The notes below the pieces were generated by a model, which had not been told where the DNA came from, ran no database searches, and saw nothing but the letters and a program-made list of their open reading frames with translations. Of a stretch of 64,000 nucleotides of DNA, positions 43,657-57,000 are shown one piece after another; within the stretch, counting starts at the first letter, position 1; each line of letters opens with the position of its first letter. This stretch comes from Diphasiastrum complanatum (taxonomy: Eukaryota; Streptophyta; Lycopodiopsida; Lycopodiales; Lycopodiaceae). The position numbers were made by a program, and so were the translations under genes. The DNA lies in NCBI GenBank assembly GCA_029204225.1, contig CM055111.1:45271255-45335254 (forward strand). Direction: 5' to 3'.

Positions 43657-44800
43657 TACTTTTTGAATCCTTTAGATCCTAGGGGCAAGCGCCACGTCTT
43701 CACAATAGGGTATCTTTAAACCTGACTTAAAGAATGTTGCTAGCCAAGTATCAAAAATGCTACTTAGAAACTTCAAAGAGATTCATTATTATCATGTGGC
43801 AAAATCTTAACAATTAAAAACCATACAATTGTGGCGGGCTAAAAAGTATCACATGTGGGTGAGAGAGAGAGAATAGAATATATAATCTTAACATCGAAGG
43901 AGACGACAGCGATCTATGTTACCAATTGTACAAGTTTCAAGCTGTAATGTCTACAATAGTTTCCAAATTATCTTACAAGTACTACCAACATTTAAGTATA
44001 GAACTACCAAGCATATGTTTACAATAATTAAGAGCTAGGCCTTGAATTCCAAAAGATGGTGATATTTTGTTTCCAGCACATGCATGGTACAAACCATGCA
44101 AATTATGTCTTCCGACGTCAACTTTGGAGCACACCAGCATCGTGGATTTTATCCGAGTGCATGAGAATTGAGTTACATCCTAAAAATGCCATACTTATGC
44201 TTCATGGGCATACTTATACTCATCAAAAGATGTGGTTGAACAAGTGCACCAAGTTGTCCTTGTGATATTGCATCTTTCTATGAAGAGGCTCATTCCACAT
44301 AACTCTGAGGTACTTGTCCTTGAGGGTGACTTTCAATTCGATGTTTGTAACGAATACAAGGAATGCACCTAAATGTTCCAAATATCAAACCAACATCAAA
44401 TGTACGCCCACCAAACAAAGTGTAAGCGTTCAGGTTGTGTATATTGAGCTTTTATAAGTAAGTGATGGTGCAAAGAATTGCAACCAACTCAATAGGTAAG
44501 ATGTTTGTCTCAACAAGCAATATGGCATAAGGTGTCATTTGTTTGACTTCAAACCATGCAACAAGGAACTTTTTTTTGTATGTGCTCAAATTATGCCCAC
44601 TTGGAGCGAGGTATACAATCCCCATCCCCCCTCCCCCATTTCACACCCATACAACAATATGGGAGTCACCAACATGTCAAACACAAAAGTCACTTGCAAG
44701 ACCATCTCAATCTTGCAATCTTATATAGTTCGTCTTGTAGGCCTTCAATATCTTCAAGACTGTCAGAGACGTCAGATTTGATGAGTCAAAGACAATGGCT
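43657..44800. other. no recognisable gene
   Basis: AT-rich flank with a short GAGAGAGAGA at about 43861. Open frames at 44539-44813 overlap in three frames and carry no domain. Confidence 0.45.
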
Positions 44801-45215
44801 GACGGAGATCTAGTTGGCTACGAAATCTTGACCAGAGACTACTATGACCTACCAACATCTACGGAGGGAGTGGACCTGAGCACCCGGAACAAGACGCTCA
44901 AATTCCAGATGGACAGAGTGACTGTTCAGATGACGAGCAACAAGACGCACATCCTGTGCCCAGGACACCTGCTACTCACCGCAATCCAGCAGTCAACAAA
45001 GGCAAGGCCATTGACCTGACTGCGAACTCTCCAAGAAAATCCACGAGGGAAAGAAGAGCACCTGTCAGATTTGTACCTGACAGCTCAGCCTCTATATCAG
45101 AGGAGACCTGCAGATTTGGAGGAGAACCTCAAATATATGAGGAAGCTATCAGTTGTCCAGATAAGGACAAGTGGACTAAAACAATGGAAGAAGGGTGGGA
45201 CACTAGCCTTAGAAT
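44801..45215 (+). pseudogene. Copia fragment: spacer and start of RT
   Basis: SPRKSTRERRAPVRFVPDSS then GEPQIYEEAISCPDKDKWT and KTMEEGWDT match the Copia linker and RT start (RRSTR.R..P.R......EP..YEEA......W..AM.EE..SL). The text breaks off at about 45215, where the GCGACAC repeat block begins. Confidence 0.8.
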
Positions 45216-45515
45216 TGTTTTCTGCCCTACAGTCAGCTTTTTTGCCCTTCGGAAAAAGCGACACCTGCCCATAGAAAAAGGGGCACTACCCTTAGAAAGG
45301 ATTTCTGTCCTACTGTCGCATTTTTCGCCTTTCGGGAAAAAGCGACACTATCTTTAAAAATGCCTTATTATCATTTTCAGACCTATCTTCGCGTTTTTCT
45401 CCTTTTTCGGGAAAAAGCGAAGGTGCCCTTGAAAAGCAAAGGTGTCCTCAAAAACAAAAGACGACACTGCCCTTAAAAACTTAAAAGGGCCTTTAAGCAA
45501 AAAGCGAAGGCCTGC
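45216..45515. repeat. GCGACAC/AAAAGCGA repeat block with hairpins
   Basis: Repeated phrases GGAAAAAGCGACAC, TGTCGCATTTTTCGCCTTTC and GGGAAAAAGCGACACT, GGGAAAAAGCGAAGG, GACGACACTGCCC. TGTCGC...TTTTTCG..CGGGAAAAAGCGACA can fold as an inverted repeat. It resembles the blocks at 3429-3700 and at 61680-62500 inside Copia LTRs, so it may be an LTR fragment. Confidence 0.65.
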
Positions 45516-48500
45516 AGCGTGAAGGCACAATGCAACAGACATAAGGTGGATGATTCATAGAGGACAACGACAGAAAACTGGAATCAGTTTTGGTTGAGGC
45601 TAATGCATTTTTTTTAATTAGATCTTCTAACTTAATCAGTCCCCTGGATTGATCACATAAAGAGATCAACGAAGGATGCATATGCATACAGAAGACACAC
45701 ACAGTCACGGACATAATACAAGCAGACAATCTGAGATAGCTCTAGAGCGAGTTTACATATTAGCAGTAGCTAGTCATACTATTCGCGAGAAGAGAACATC
45801 TCTCTCGTGCCAATGAGTTGATATGAGAAACAGACCGCTCAAAATTTGTATTGTAAATTCAGTTCTGATATAGAAGCGATTTTCTCAATGGTCTATTCAG
45901 TGATGTGTATGATCTGTAATACTTGAATGCATGCTATCAGTAGATAAATTTCCGCTGTTGTTTTATTCAACATTATCTGATGTTTACAAGTTTAAATTTT
46001 ACAACAGATCTACAGTAGCAAATCTGAGGCCTGGAAGAGAATTAGACCGTAGTGAGAAGCAGTAGCTACTCCTGTTAAGTCGGCTCTATCCGGCCTTTCA
46101 TTCCGCAACAGTGATCTGTGAACACGATTGTCATCACCAACAGTCGGGTGCGGACAGATTGAGTTCCCATCAAATGGACTCTCAAAAAAATAATTGAGAA
46201 AAATTTGTGACCAAGTATCTTCTGGCCAAAAAAGCTAATGAACAATTTCTCCCCTAGCATTTTCATCAATTCTACAAGAAATCACAAAAAATCTATGTAT
46301 CACAAAAAAACAATATATATCTGCAATAAAGAAATACACATTAACAGAGGATCTTGGATACATAAGTCTCATTATCAAAATAATTTTCTACATAATGTAC
46401 TAGCTTAACCTACCATTATTCCATGATCCTAACATTACTAGCCAGTTTCTAACTACCTCAAGAAGCCTCTAGATTGTGACATTTTGAGAGATGAATTTGT
46501 AATTCCTAACAAAACTCAAGGTTGTAAGACACTTACAGGAGAAGAACAATATTTTATTGCAACTCAAAAGAAAGTTTTTATCACAATTAGCAAGTCTTAC
46601 TTTTTAGTATATTTGTACTCAATGCTACAAATATATGCATATTGGAGATTTCATATGCATGTTAAACAATATATTGTGACCTTAAGTGGTCATTGTTTCA
46701 GTTGGTGAATGAAGTTTGAAGACTTCCCATTGGGGCTTGTTATTGCTTGGACGAAGTTGAAGGCTAATCTTTGGGGCCTTCTTGTTATTTGATAGAAGTT
46801 GAAGGTTGCCCTCTTGGGTCATTGTGGCTACTTCGCATTTGGAGGCTCATATATTGAGCCTTAGGTCCATTTATATAAATAATTGTACTGCTAGTTTTGG
46901 GTCTCGTACCTGTTGTATGCATAATGCATTGTGCATAAAAATGTTAGCACAAGTAATCTTGATAAGATGCAAAACCAACAACAACAAAATCATTCACATT
47001 GAAAAAGTGACAGAGTTTGTTTTTACATATAAGCTCTTGAGTAGTTTTTTTTTTTTTTCTATCTAAGAAACTCAATTATTTAAAAGAGCTTTTTATTTTT
47101 TGTATTTGGTAAGTACTTTGCAGTAACGTCATCATGCACAATATGGGTGTTGTACCTCGAGTAGGCTATACAAAGGAGCACAAGGCTCCAAACACTAATG
47201 ATGCAAGGGCTTGTACCTTCACAAGCACATGTTTTACTCTTATCCAACTCGGCCAAGTATGTGGGACCTGAGAACAATTAGTTGCATTAGAATTGTTTTT
47301 CTTCATATAACATAAAAAAACCCTATAGATGTGATGGATAACACTGTCAAGGTTGTCATAAATCTTGAAAAGGTACAAGAAGCGAATTGAAATATGTGCA
47401 GGTCAAGCGAGATCATATTAATTATGACTATTTCTTAATATTTGTCCAAAAAGCATCATTTCCGCATAAATACAATGTCAATGTCACATCTTCACATTTA
47501 TAACTTTAAACATGTACAATGAAACAAATGTTATTGTATTTTGAAATGACAAACACATATGTTCTTGATAAGATGGTTTCACACATTTGAGTCCTGGTCA
47601 AAACCATTGAACTTTTCATATTTAGGCCTCAGGTTGATATTTGCCAATTTGGACTATTTTTCATAAAAATTTCTTTTCAAGATGTTGGGACAGAGAAAAT
47701 ATTTTCTAAAAACTAATAAAATTGGTTAATTTATTTTAGCTTAAATCATGGTCATTTTTTTCAAAACCAAAACAGTAATTAGCTTCTCGGAATATGGTAA
47801 CCTGCAAAGGGTTTTAACATTCTGCAAGTAAATATCGGTAACCCAAGGGTTTGTCTTTTTCTTGTACGCATCACAATTTTAGCCATATAAAAATCCAACT
47901 TTAAGTGGAGTGCCAACACTTCGATATGATACACCTATTGCACTAATAGCATCAAAGGCCCAATAGAGATCAAAGCAATGCTCCAAGAGATCTTCAAATG
48001 TGGTGGACATCCATGATTAGCACGAGTTCCACACATGCTCCTCTAATGACACTTAGATGGGTGTGGCCATCTAAGATCAGGTTGTGATACTTCGATCAAT
48101 AAGGGAGTGTGGGAGGTGTGCATCGATAGGGAATCGGGTTAGTATTCAAATTGGGACTTGTTGGTGAAAACAAATCTAGAGACATTGATGAAACCCTTGG
48201 AAAGATTTCTTTTTTTCATTTTAGCAAGCACCCCATGAAATTGGATTACTTGAAGATAGGTCAAGTGGTCAGTAAGGCCCTACACACTATGTAGTCTTTA
48301 TGAGCCCTTGAAAATTTGAGACAACTATTAATAAGCAAGGCCATAACTGCATGAAGTCTCCAAGGTGAACAACCTCTGGTCAATAAAACAAGGTAGATAA
48401 GAGAAATTAGCAAAATGAACTTGTAACTTTGGAAAAAGGATCGACTTTAAGAGCTATGTGATATGGGCACCAAACAGAAGCAGCAAAGGATCTAATCGCA

Positions 48501-50370
48501 AATCAAAAGCAGCCTATAGATGCCTCCATTGCATTGGATCTCAAAGTATCCCTCGACCCTTGACAATTTTGCATTTTTCGCATGTGAGTGGCCTCCCTTT
48601 GCTCCTCCCCCGTGGCTACAACACCCATAGACACAACGCCTATTGTTGTCAAGCTTAAAACTAACATGCTTACGCTTCTAGGCCTTGAGCCTTACCAAAA
48701 AAATGCTTCCATCACTTCAATGATGATGTTTTTCTTCTTGAAGAACCAAAATCAATAGCAAGAGCCTACAAGCAAAGATGGCTCTTGACGCATATAGACT
48801 ATTTTATTATATACATGAACGTCAACTTTGAGAAGGTTGTGACTCACATTTTATATAAGTTTGCAACATTTTATTATTGGTATGCAAGGGGGAAAAAATC
48901 TCTTTAGTGTATCTTCTCACTTTTGGAGAGTAGAAAATGATTAATATAAGTAAGAAATATGTTTTTGGGTTATGGAAACAAGTTCCGTAGGATTTTCTAG
49001 ATTAAAATTGCACACACAATTATAAACATTACATAATATTGCCATAAGTTATTTTGTTCATTTACTTACTAGAATGACAAGAAATCATCTGAAAATCATG
49101 AATAAGCATGGCAAGATCACATTCTTCAAATAGGTGGGACATGGATTGAGATACGACCTTTATTCAAAAAGTACTTGTTGATATTAGTATAATTCTTAGC
49201 ACATGGTCCCACTTTGCGTCACTTTTTGTGAAAAATATCTTTGCGATGGGCTTCATGCTTGAATGCCTTCCATTTTTGTTGTTAATAAACTGTAGTTTCA
49301 CATAACATTAGGATTTTCAAGCACATTGTGCTACACGCAACATAAAATTTTCAAGTATAGCATACTTAGATACTTTAAAAAATTATCTCTAAATCTCAAT
49401 CTAATACTGCAAGTACATATGTAAAATCTAATAAAGATATGGTGTTTGCGTGTTTGTGTTCATAAGATAGTTTTTGTAAAATCAACTAAATAACCATTTT
49501 ATGGATCGTTTTAGTGCCAAAACATTCGTTCATTAACTCACTCTATCTAAGTTTGGCATCAAGCAAAGTGACATGTCTATTCTCTATCAAATAACGATTA
49601 GTTAAAATTTTACACAATCACTATGATTACATCAAAATATCATGCTTTTGAGCTAATAAAGGGACAAAGTGCAATCTGTACCAACTTTTTTTGAAAGGGT
49701 AGTATATCTTCTAAAAATTCATTATTGAAGTGAAAGAGCCAACTTATTTAGTTTTTATCTTTAGCCTATACATCATAATATGAAAGAATGAAAGTGATCG
49801 CTTATTCAAGGAACTATAAATTTATATCGGTTCCTATGTCTTTGATGTGACAAACAACAATAACAATACAACATCATTGTAAGCTTTTTGTGATTAGGCA
49901 AACCAATCTTGGCATTGATCCATCCAACTCAGGTGTCAATGAAGATGGATTAAGAAATGCAAAAAAAAAATTATGTAAATAGGAACACTAGTACATGCAC
50001 AAGGGATGCACAAGGGATGAAAACTAATAAGAGAGGGTCTTAAATAAAAACAATGAAGTAGTCTAAAGAAATATAGACATGCTGAGTGTTAATTTTTATT
50101 TTTATTTTTTTCCTCAATATAGGTTACTTGTAATAACAAACTTATCCAAGGATTGTTGCCTCCTTGTGTTTCCTCTAGTAGCACCCCTTTTGAGGTGGCA
50201 AAGAAAAATTTGAGTTTTGGGACGAACCATGCATCAATCTTCTCTTGGGTCAAGTTGAGTGTGTTGGTCGACGGGGGACCATACCTTGGTGTCAAACATT
50301 GAAAATTTCTTAGATACCTTATGTGATTTAAGTCTATTCCACATGGGTCCCTTTCTTATATGTTTTTGAC
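45516..50370. other. 4.9 kb without a recognisable gene or element
   Basis: Only short frames, and no transposon motif that I can name. Poly(T) at about 47046-47059. Possibly very old repeats. Confidence 0.45.
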
Positions 50371-50374
50371 ATGG

Positions 50375-50502
50375 TTGAATTTGTCTCTTCTCATCCTATG
50401 AGTGTTGAAAGGGTTGTTTTTTATATGGTTGAATTTGTCCCTTCTCGTCCTATGAGTGTTGAAAGGGTTGTCTTGCCTTATTTACCTTGTCTTATAATAT
50501 TG
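50375..50502. repeat. tandem duplication, about 73-bp units
   Basis: ATGGTTGAATTTGTC(T/C)CTTCT and C(A/G)TCCTATGAGTGTTGAAAGG occur twice in a row, with a slightly different joint. Confidence 0.85.
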
Positions 50503-50617
50503 TCTATGACAACATCATGAGAGTGCCAAATTTGTATTATATGCAATGTGGATGGGACATGTGGTAGATTCATTCATGTGAATGCCTCATTGGATTTAGG
50601 CTCTTGTTGGACTTGCT

Positions 50618-50621
<4 letters not shown>

Positions 50622-50669
<48 letters not shown>

Positions 50670-50688
50670 GGGGGGGGGGGGGGGGGGG
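50622..50688. repeat. (TG)23 followed by G(19)
   Basis: 46 bp of TG repeats, AA, then 19 consecutive G. Both are prone to unusual DNA structure and to sequencing error. Confidence 0.9.
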
Positions 50689-50689
50689 A

Positions 50690-51424
50690 CGACTTGCTTT
50701 CTTACTAAGGGAAAACCTTATTGTTGAGAGTTGAATAATTTATTGTCTCAAGATGTCAATTGAAGTACCTAGGTTCTAAGGATCCCAATGGTAGCCACTA
50801 CAATTTATTGGGGATTGTGTTTGCTTGTTTTGGAGCAAGAGGGCTTGGTGAGCAAGTATAGTGGTTGTGGTTGGACTTTGTAGTATGGGGCAACACTATT
50901 CTACAATTTTGCTAGCTTGGGGCGATTTAGGGATGAGGCACCTTGGTTGACAATAAAAAATTGTCAACCTTCATGTATGATTCAGCTAGCATTTTTTCAA
51001 GCAGCCTCTATCCCATAGAGAGCCAAAGCATCGTTTGGTGTCATGCATTTGCCCTAGTCTTCTTTGGCTTAATAATCGTTGGCTCAATGCTTATCAACAC
51101 GTCAATGATTTGTGCTTGTTGTTAATAGCTAACATGCACGTGATATTTGTGGATTGGTATAGAGTTTTTGGCTTCCAAAACAACTCCTGAAACTTCTACA
51201 ATTGGGCGCTGCCTCATCCTCATACCTGAGCAATCGTTGAGGTATGACACTCATAAATAATGATGCTTCTAGACAGCGACTACATGCCTGATTGGAAATT
51301 GCTAATGAATATGCATTCTTGAGGATTTTTTGGTGGATCTGTGGGCCGCTGACAAGCGGATTTCTGTGGGCTGCTAGATCGCAAGTCCATGTGCTATTCG
51401 AATGTTTCAAATGCTTAATTGCTT
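50690..51424. other. no recognisable gene
   Basis: Sequence between the microsatellite and the Copia copy. The minus frame at 51129-51410 has no recognisable domain. Confidence 0.4.
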
Positions 51425-53545
51425 GTATACTCTGGCGCCCTACCTAATGGACAGGCGGCATCATCAACTCACCACCAGCTACACACCACATCAGAATGAA
51501 GTAGTCGAAAGGAAGAACCAAACATTGCTAAATGCAGCACGATCAATGATGTCAAATGCTCAGCTCACCAAAAACATTTCGGCTGAAGCTGGTTCAACAA
51601 CTTGCTATTTACATAACTATTCGAGTACCAAAGCAGTCGACTCAAAGACTCCCTTCGAAGCTTTCTATGGCTACAAAGCGAGTCAACGACACCTCTGAGT
51701 GTTTGGTTGTCTTTGCTATGTACACATTCCCTCTAATCTGAGAAAGAAGCTTGACTCTTTTTAGCTATAGGAGTATTTTCATTGGATACTCGACGTCACA
51801 CAAGGATTATAGAATTTTTGATGTCAAAATAAGCCGAATCTCAGTTAGTCGAGATGTCGTCTTCCTCAAAGACATATTCTTCGACTTCAAGCAGAAGCAA
51901 CCAATGCAAGAGTTCGTCCCAACGACTCCCATCACCATCGATAGGCCTCGACCTGCGATTGTTCCGACAGACATCAAAGATATCCATGTCACACAGCAAG
52001 GATAATCATCATCTCAGCGACCGAATTTTGTTCAAAGATTTGCACGACATCGACAAGAACCTGATTGTTTCATCCCTCGGGCATTCATCAACAATGATGA
52101 ACCCACTTCAGTAACAGAAGCATTGTCAAGTTCGAATATAGACAACTGGCGTTCTACCATGCATGCTGAATATAACTCATTGATGAAGAACAAGACCTGA
52201 CATCTTGTTGAAGCTCGATCATTGACACCAAGTGGATCTTCAAGCTCAAGCTCAATCCAGATGGTTCCACATCCAAATGGAAAGCTCGTCTAGTCTCAAA
52301 GGTTACGAACAAACCGATGGGATTAACTACACTGAAACATACAGTCCAGTCGTAAGACTTCAGTCAATTTGATCTTTATTCGCCTTCGCAGCTGCCGAAG
52401 CTCTAGAAGTACACCAAATGGATGTTCATACTGCCTTTCTGAACGGATATATACAAAAAGACATCTACATTTATCAACATGAAGGTTACGTCCTTCAAGG
52501 CCAAGAACACAGAGTGTGTAAGCTGCAGAAAGCTCTCTACGGGCTAAAGCAAGCTCTAAGTGCCTGGTTTGATAGAATCAATCGATTCTTGTTGCAGCAT
52601 GACTTCATCCCGAACTCTGTTGACTCTAATGTTTATCCCAAACAACAGGCGCTCAAGCTATGTCATAATAGCTCTATATGTTGATGAATCATCAACAATT
52701 CGAATCAGTTGCTTCATGAGACGAAGACTATTTTGTCAAAGAAATTTGAAATGACTGATTTAGGCCCTGCGCACTACCTTCTGGGGATCGAGATAACCAG
52801 AGACAGAGCAAAGAGAAGTATCACACTAAGTCAAGAAAGGTATCTAACCAGTGTACTCTATAGGTATGGCATGGGAAACTGCAAGTCAATAGACTCGCCT
52901 ATGGACCCAGGATTCAAACTGTCAAAGGATATGTGCTCGAAGACGGATGTAGAAAAGAAACTAATGTGCAAATACCCCTATCAATCGATAGTCAGATAGA
53001 TCATGTATGCCATAATCTGCACCCGACCTGATCTAGCATTTACTGTCAACAGATTGTCACAGTTTATGTCCAATCTTAGCCTACCTCACTAGAAAGCTCT
53101 ACTCAGAGTACTAAGATACATTCAAGCCACTAAGCACTATGCTTTGTGTTATAATGGAAATATCGAGGATGCTTTGACGTTACTTACTTATTCTGACTTT
53201 GATTGGGCTGGTAATGTGGACACAAGAAAATCCATGTTTAGCTATCTTTGCTTTCTAGTAGGAGGACCCATTTCATGGAATAGTCGAAAGCATAAATGCA
53301 TTTATTTGTCCTCCACAGAATCAGAACATGTCGCAGCTACCTCAGCAGTGAAGAAAATCATTTGGCTCAGAAGATTGCTTCAGGATCTTATGATCGCTCA
53401 AATCAGTCCAACTAGAAGTCAAATTAAGTTACTGTCCTACGGCCAGTATGTTGGCTGATATCTTGACTAAGCCTTTGTCAAGAGAAAAGCATGCTGCCTT
53501 ATGTAGATTGCTTAATTTCATTCAGGATCCTAGGAGTTAAGCTTA
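51425..53545 (+). pseudogene. 5'-truncated Copia pol (integrase end, RT, RNase H)
   Basis: Starts inside integrase: LTTSYTPHQNEVVERKN then QTLLNAARSMM near 51465-51555. GYSTSHKDYRIFD and SRDVVFLKD follow near 51785-51875. RT: DVHTAFLNGYIQKDIYIYQ near 52420, LYGLKQALSAWFDRI near 52535, and ALYVDESST near 52670, where the catalytic YVDD is changed to YVDE. Then YLLGIEITRDRA and SPMDPG near 52770-52905. RNase H: SDFDWAGNVDTRKS, WNSRKHKCIYLSSTESEHVA near 53190-53330, ending ADILTKPL near 53460 with a stop at about 53538. Several frameshifts and stops. Gag and protease are missing. Confidence 0.9.
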
Positions 53546-53554
53546 AGGTGGGGG
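53545..53554 (+). other. Copia polypurine tract
   Basis: AAGGTGGGGG directly before the LTR start TGTTGGAATT; it primes plus-strand synthesis in LTR retrotransposons. Confidence 0.75.
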
Positions 53555-54543
53555 TGTTGGAATTAAGCATCACTCCAACTCACGAGAATTTGAATCTCTA
53601 TAATTTGAGTCATCAGAACATGAATCATTCACATTCGTCCTGAGCACCAGTACATTATGTAAATATACACACACACACTCTCTCTCTCTACGACAACTTT
53701 GCAGTCTTTCTTTCCAAAGTTGAACGTCTTTGCAATAATCAACTAGAACAGAAGCTGCAGATCGACGACAAACTCTTTGAGTTTGATACCTTCGACTACA
53801 TCCTCTTTGATCACCTATGACCTCAAAGTCTTCGAGTTCAAGATCCACGTCATCCACACTGTCTTGTCCAAACGCAGGCCACATCACAATTCACTTTAGC
53901 ACTTTTTAGTAACTACACTATTTCACACTCGTTGCCTACTCAGTCATTGTAATTGCTCCATGTATACATATATATATAACGACAACTCACATAAATGATG
54001 ATGAGACAATCTGTGATGAACATGTGCAAGTGGAGAAGAGTGAATCGGAGTTCCTGAGCAAACTCCATTGTGTCTTAATTATCTGATTCCATAGGATCAA
54101 ATATCTCAGAGAGAGTAAAAGCCATTCAAGGAATAGAGATAGTTATTTAATTTGTAACTAGCTAAGAATATCATTGCACACAATGCACCATTACTGTAAA
54201 CCATTCTTGGGCACAAGATTGTGATCTGATCGTTGTATTCACAACTGCTTAATTCAAATTCTATGTTTTCTTATGTGTATTGCACTACGAATGCTTTCTG
54301 ATTACTTTCTTTCTCTAACACTCACTCACTCAATTCGGAATGTCTAAATTTGAAGGAAACATGGCTATTTCAGACGCATAATTATTCGCTCCCTTCATGG
54401 TTGTCATTGACACCTGCCAAGACATTCCTCCATTCGATCTAAGTCAATGCTGATATTACAATTTGGTAAAGATCCTGTAAATTTCTCTATGTTAGAGCTG
54501 TGCTTTCTATTCCACACCTAATCTATTCGAGAGCACCCCAACA
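53555..54543 (+). mobile_element. Copia 3' LTR, 989 bp
   Basis: Begins TGTTGGAATTAAG after a polypurine tract and ends ACCCCAACA at 54543. It aligns in parts with the LTR at 62055-63272 (ATTGTGATCTGATCGTTGT, ACATGGCTATTTCAGACGC, and the block before the end). Contains (AC)n(TC)n at 53668-53689. Confidence 0.7.
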
Positions 54544-54730
54544 GCCACGTCGGCCCCTCTTAGGTTGGCAAGCCAACCAGGCTCTGCCTAGGTGGTCTGC
54601 TATCTGCCAAGCCTATCACACATTGCCACATGGTAAGCCACGTAGGTCTGCCACATGGCAAATCATGCAGGCTTGAGGTTTTCCATGTGGCAAGCCATGT
54701 AGGCCTACCATAGGCTTGTATGGCAAGAGG
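54544..54730. repeat. isolated copy of the CCACATGG tandem repeat
   Basis: Shares GGCAAGCCAACCAGGCTCTGCC, TGCCACATGGCAAATCATGC and GGCAAGCCATGTAGGCCTAC (in parts) with the array at 60600-61412. It lies directly after the 3' LTR of the Copia copy. Confidence 0.75.
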
Positions 54731-56222
54731 ATCAGCCCAAAAGATAGGGACATTATACCAAGGTATCCAAAAAGTCCGAGAAGGTAGAACTGCATCAGCA
54801 ATGGGAAGCCAATAAGGAAACTGGAAAAGAAATGGACACTCATCACGAATAGCCGCATCCTACACCTAACCATCAACCATATGTGTAAGGTGTCCCAAGA
54901 AAAGATAGCAGCATCGGAAGACTAGCACCAAGGAGTAGGAACATAAGCAGGATGACAGGCACGCTGTAACAGCATGGAAAAGCAAGTGATATGCCAGGAA
55001 ACATGGAGCATAAAGAGATCATTCTGACAAAGGATAGCTAAAATGAAGATTATGCACCAGCATGGTCAAAAGCTCAAGGTATTCATAAGGCCCATGAATG
55101 AGAAGTAGCAATGACACACGGTATCCTCAAGGCCCATATCACGAGAAGAGCAGCATGCCAAAAGCTCCAGAAGCTCCAAGAATCAATGCATCATCTAAAA
55201 AGACATGATGCATGAAAACATTAGCAACAAATCTAGAAATAATAGAGTCCCCAACTGAAAAATTGTAGTCAAAAAACTCATCTAGAAAGACCTCATATGG
55301 ACATACCAATCCATCATAGGATATACCAAACATAGATGGAGAATCAAATGACCCATCAAAACTGCCCGCAATTGTAATCCCAAAGTACACACTAGGCTCA
55401 CAAGTGAGGAATAGAAAAAATACACTGGAATGAGAAACAGGATCCACAACATCAGTAGCAAGCATCAGAGCAATATCCACATGTAGCTGGGAATGAGTAT
55501 CAAAGCACATATGAGCAACATTGAAGTATATGACGGCAACATCCCCAAAAACTATCCAAGAGAGGAGAAGGAACTCTCTCAAGGTACCCTGATGGTCTCA
55601 TAACACCAAGAGAAAGTGGCAACTCAGCATCAGAGACCAAGCGATATGGAGCAACCCGAAATGATGGAGAACCTGAAGATCACTTGAATAAATAGTAGCT
55701 GGAACGGAGGCAATAACCCAAGCCATCAGGATATGCCAAGCTTGACAATGAGCAACAATCAGAGAAACACATAGAGAGCCACATGCATAATCATAGAGAT
55801 ATCCGCACCATAGGCGATCAGTAATATGGAAAAATTAGCACCAATCAATAGGTCCAAATGAAAACCAAGCTATACGTAATAACCAGGAATGCCATATATC
55901 CATAGCTGAAAATGAAGCAGTAGGGTGAGCAATAAGTCCAAATGAAATCCAAGCGATACGTAATAACCAGGAATGCCAAATATCAAGAGGTAAAAAAGAA
56001 TCAGTCGCATGAAAAACCTCTAATACATAAAAAGCCCAAAAGTGTATACCATCGGCATGGACTGCAGAAACCTATATGTAGAAATACCAGGAGAGTGAAG
56101 GATGCTCGTGTACTCATCTAGAAAGATCCCAGCATATAAATACCCTAGATAAGTAATAGTGACCATCTAGAAAATATCCTTGGATGGAAAATGTGTAACG
56201 GTAAGGGCCAAAGGCGCATGAA
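54731..56222 (-). other. probable decayed Gypsy-linked region
   Basis: A minus-strand frame at 55139-55582 is open for 147 codons, but I recognise no domain. The sequence is continuous in style with the Gypsy protease remnant upstream on the same strand. Confidence 0.35.
55848..55985. repeat. tandem duplication of about 80 bp
   Basis: AATA(G)GTCCAAATGAAA, CCAAGC(T/G)ATACGTAATAACC and AGGAATGCCA occur twice in succession. Confidence 0.75.
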
Positions 56223-57000
56223 TCATGTCACGGTAGAAATATAATGAGGCAGATCACAAACCTCAAGCAAAGATCCATGGAGTAAAGCGAAAGAAGATAC
56301 AACTTGATCACCAATAGCAAGGGAACCATCAAACGTGGACCCGTGAAGAACCCCATAGAAATCAGCAAGAACATCGGCCATAACGGACTCAAGAGATGGA
56401 GATATAGAGACCAATGGAGAAGATACTGCACCAAGTACTGAACCAGGAGGACTATCTGAGGTATGCGCAAAAGCAATAGTAGAAATACCACCAAGGTATA
56501 CTGCCTCAATATCAATGAAACCAAGAATGACCACTGATGGCAGACTTCGCATAAACTGCTTCCTGGTAACCAACCGATAGTCACCCTGGAAATCAATACC
56601 AACATGTGAATGATGCTGACCAACATGAGTAAAGAAAAGTGTCTGCTGAGAGAGATTCACAACAATAGTACCAAGTGAAGAGAACCAGTCTGCACCAAAA
56701 ATAATGTCATAGCGGTCCAGAGGAATGATGTAGAAATCTGTTTGACCAGAAAAATCACCAATGCGATAATCCAAGCCCTTAAACATCTAAGAACTCGGAA
56801 AAGAATGGGAACGAGCAACCTCAACAGTGAGAGGTTGGGAAACAGGAACATGTGTAGCACGAATCCTGGTGGAAATGTAACTGCTAATAAATGAATGTGT
56901 ATTGCCTGTATCCACTAAAGAAATATACTCTCGCCTCGCATCTAGAATAATATGATCCACAAATGGAAAAACATACGTAGGCATAATAATAGAAGCATCA
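56223..57000 (-). pseudogene. Gypsy protease remnant (retropepsin)
   Basis: Minus-strand text REYISLVDTGNTHSFISS carries the D-T-G active site near 56930-56880 (LVDTGATHSFIS in the family). FKGLDYRIGDFSGQTDFYII then DIIFGADWFSSLGTIVVN near 56785-56650 matches the flap and ILGMDWL motif. Two frames are joined by a shift near 56790. The text then runs about 150 residues to a stop without the usual RT start, so the RT is lost or highly altered. Confidence 0.82.
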
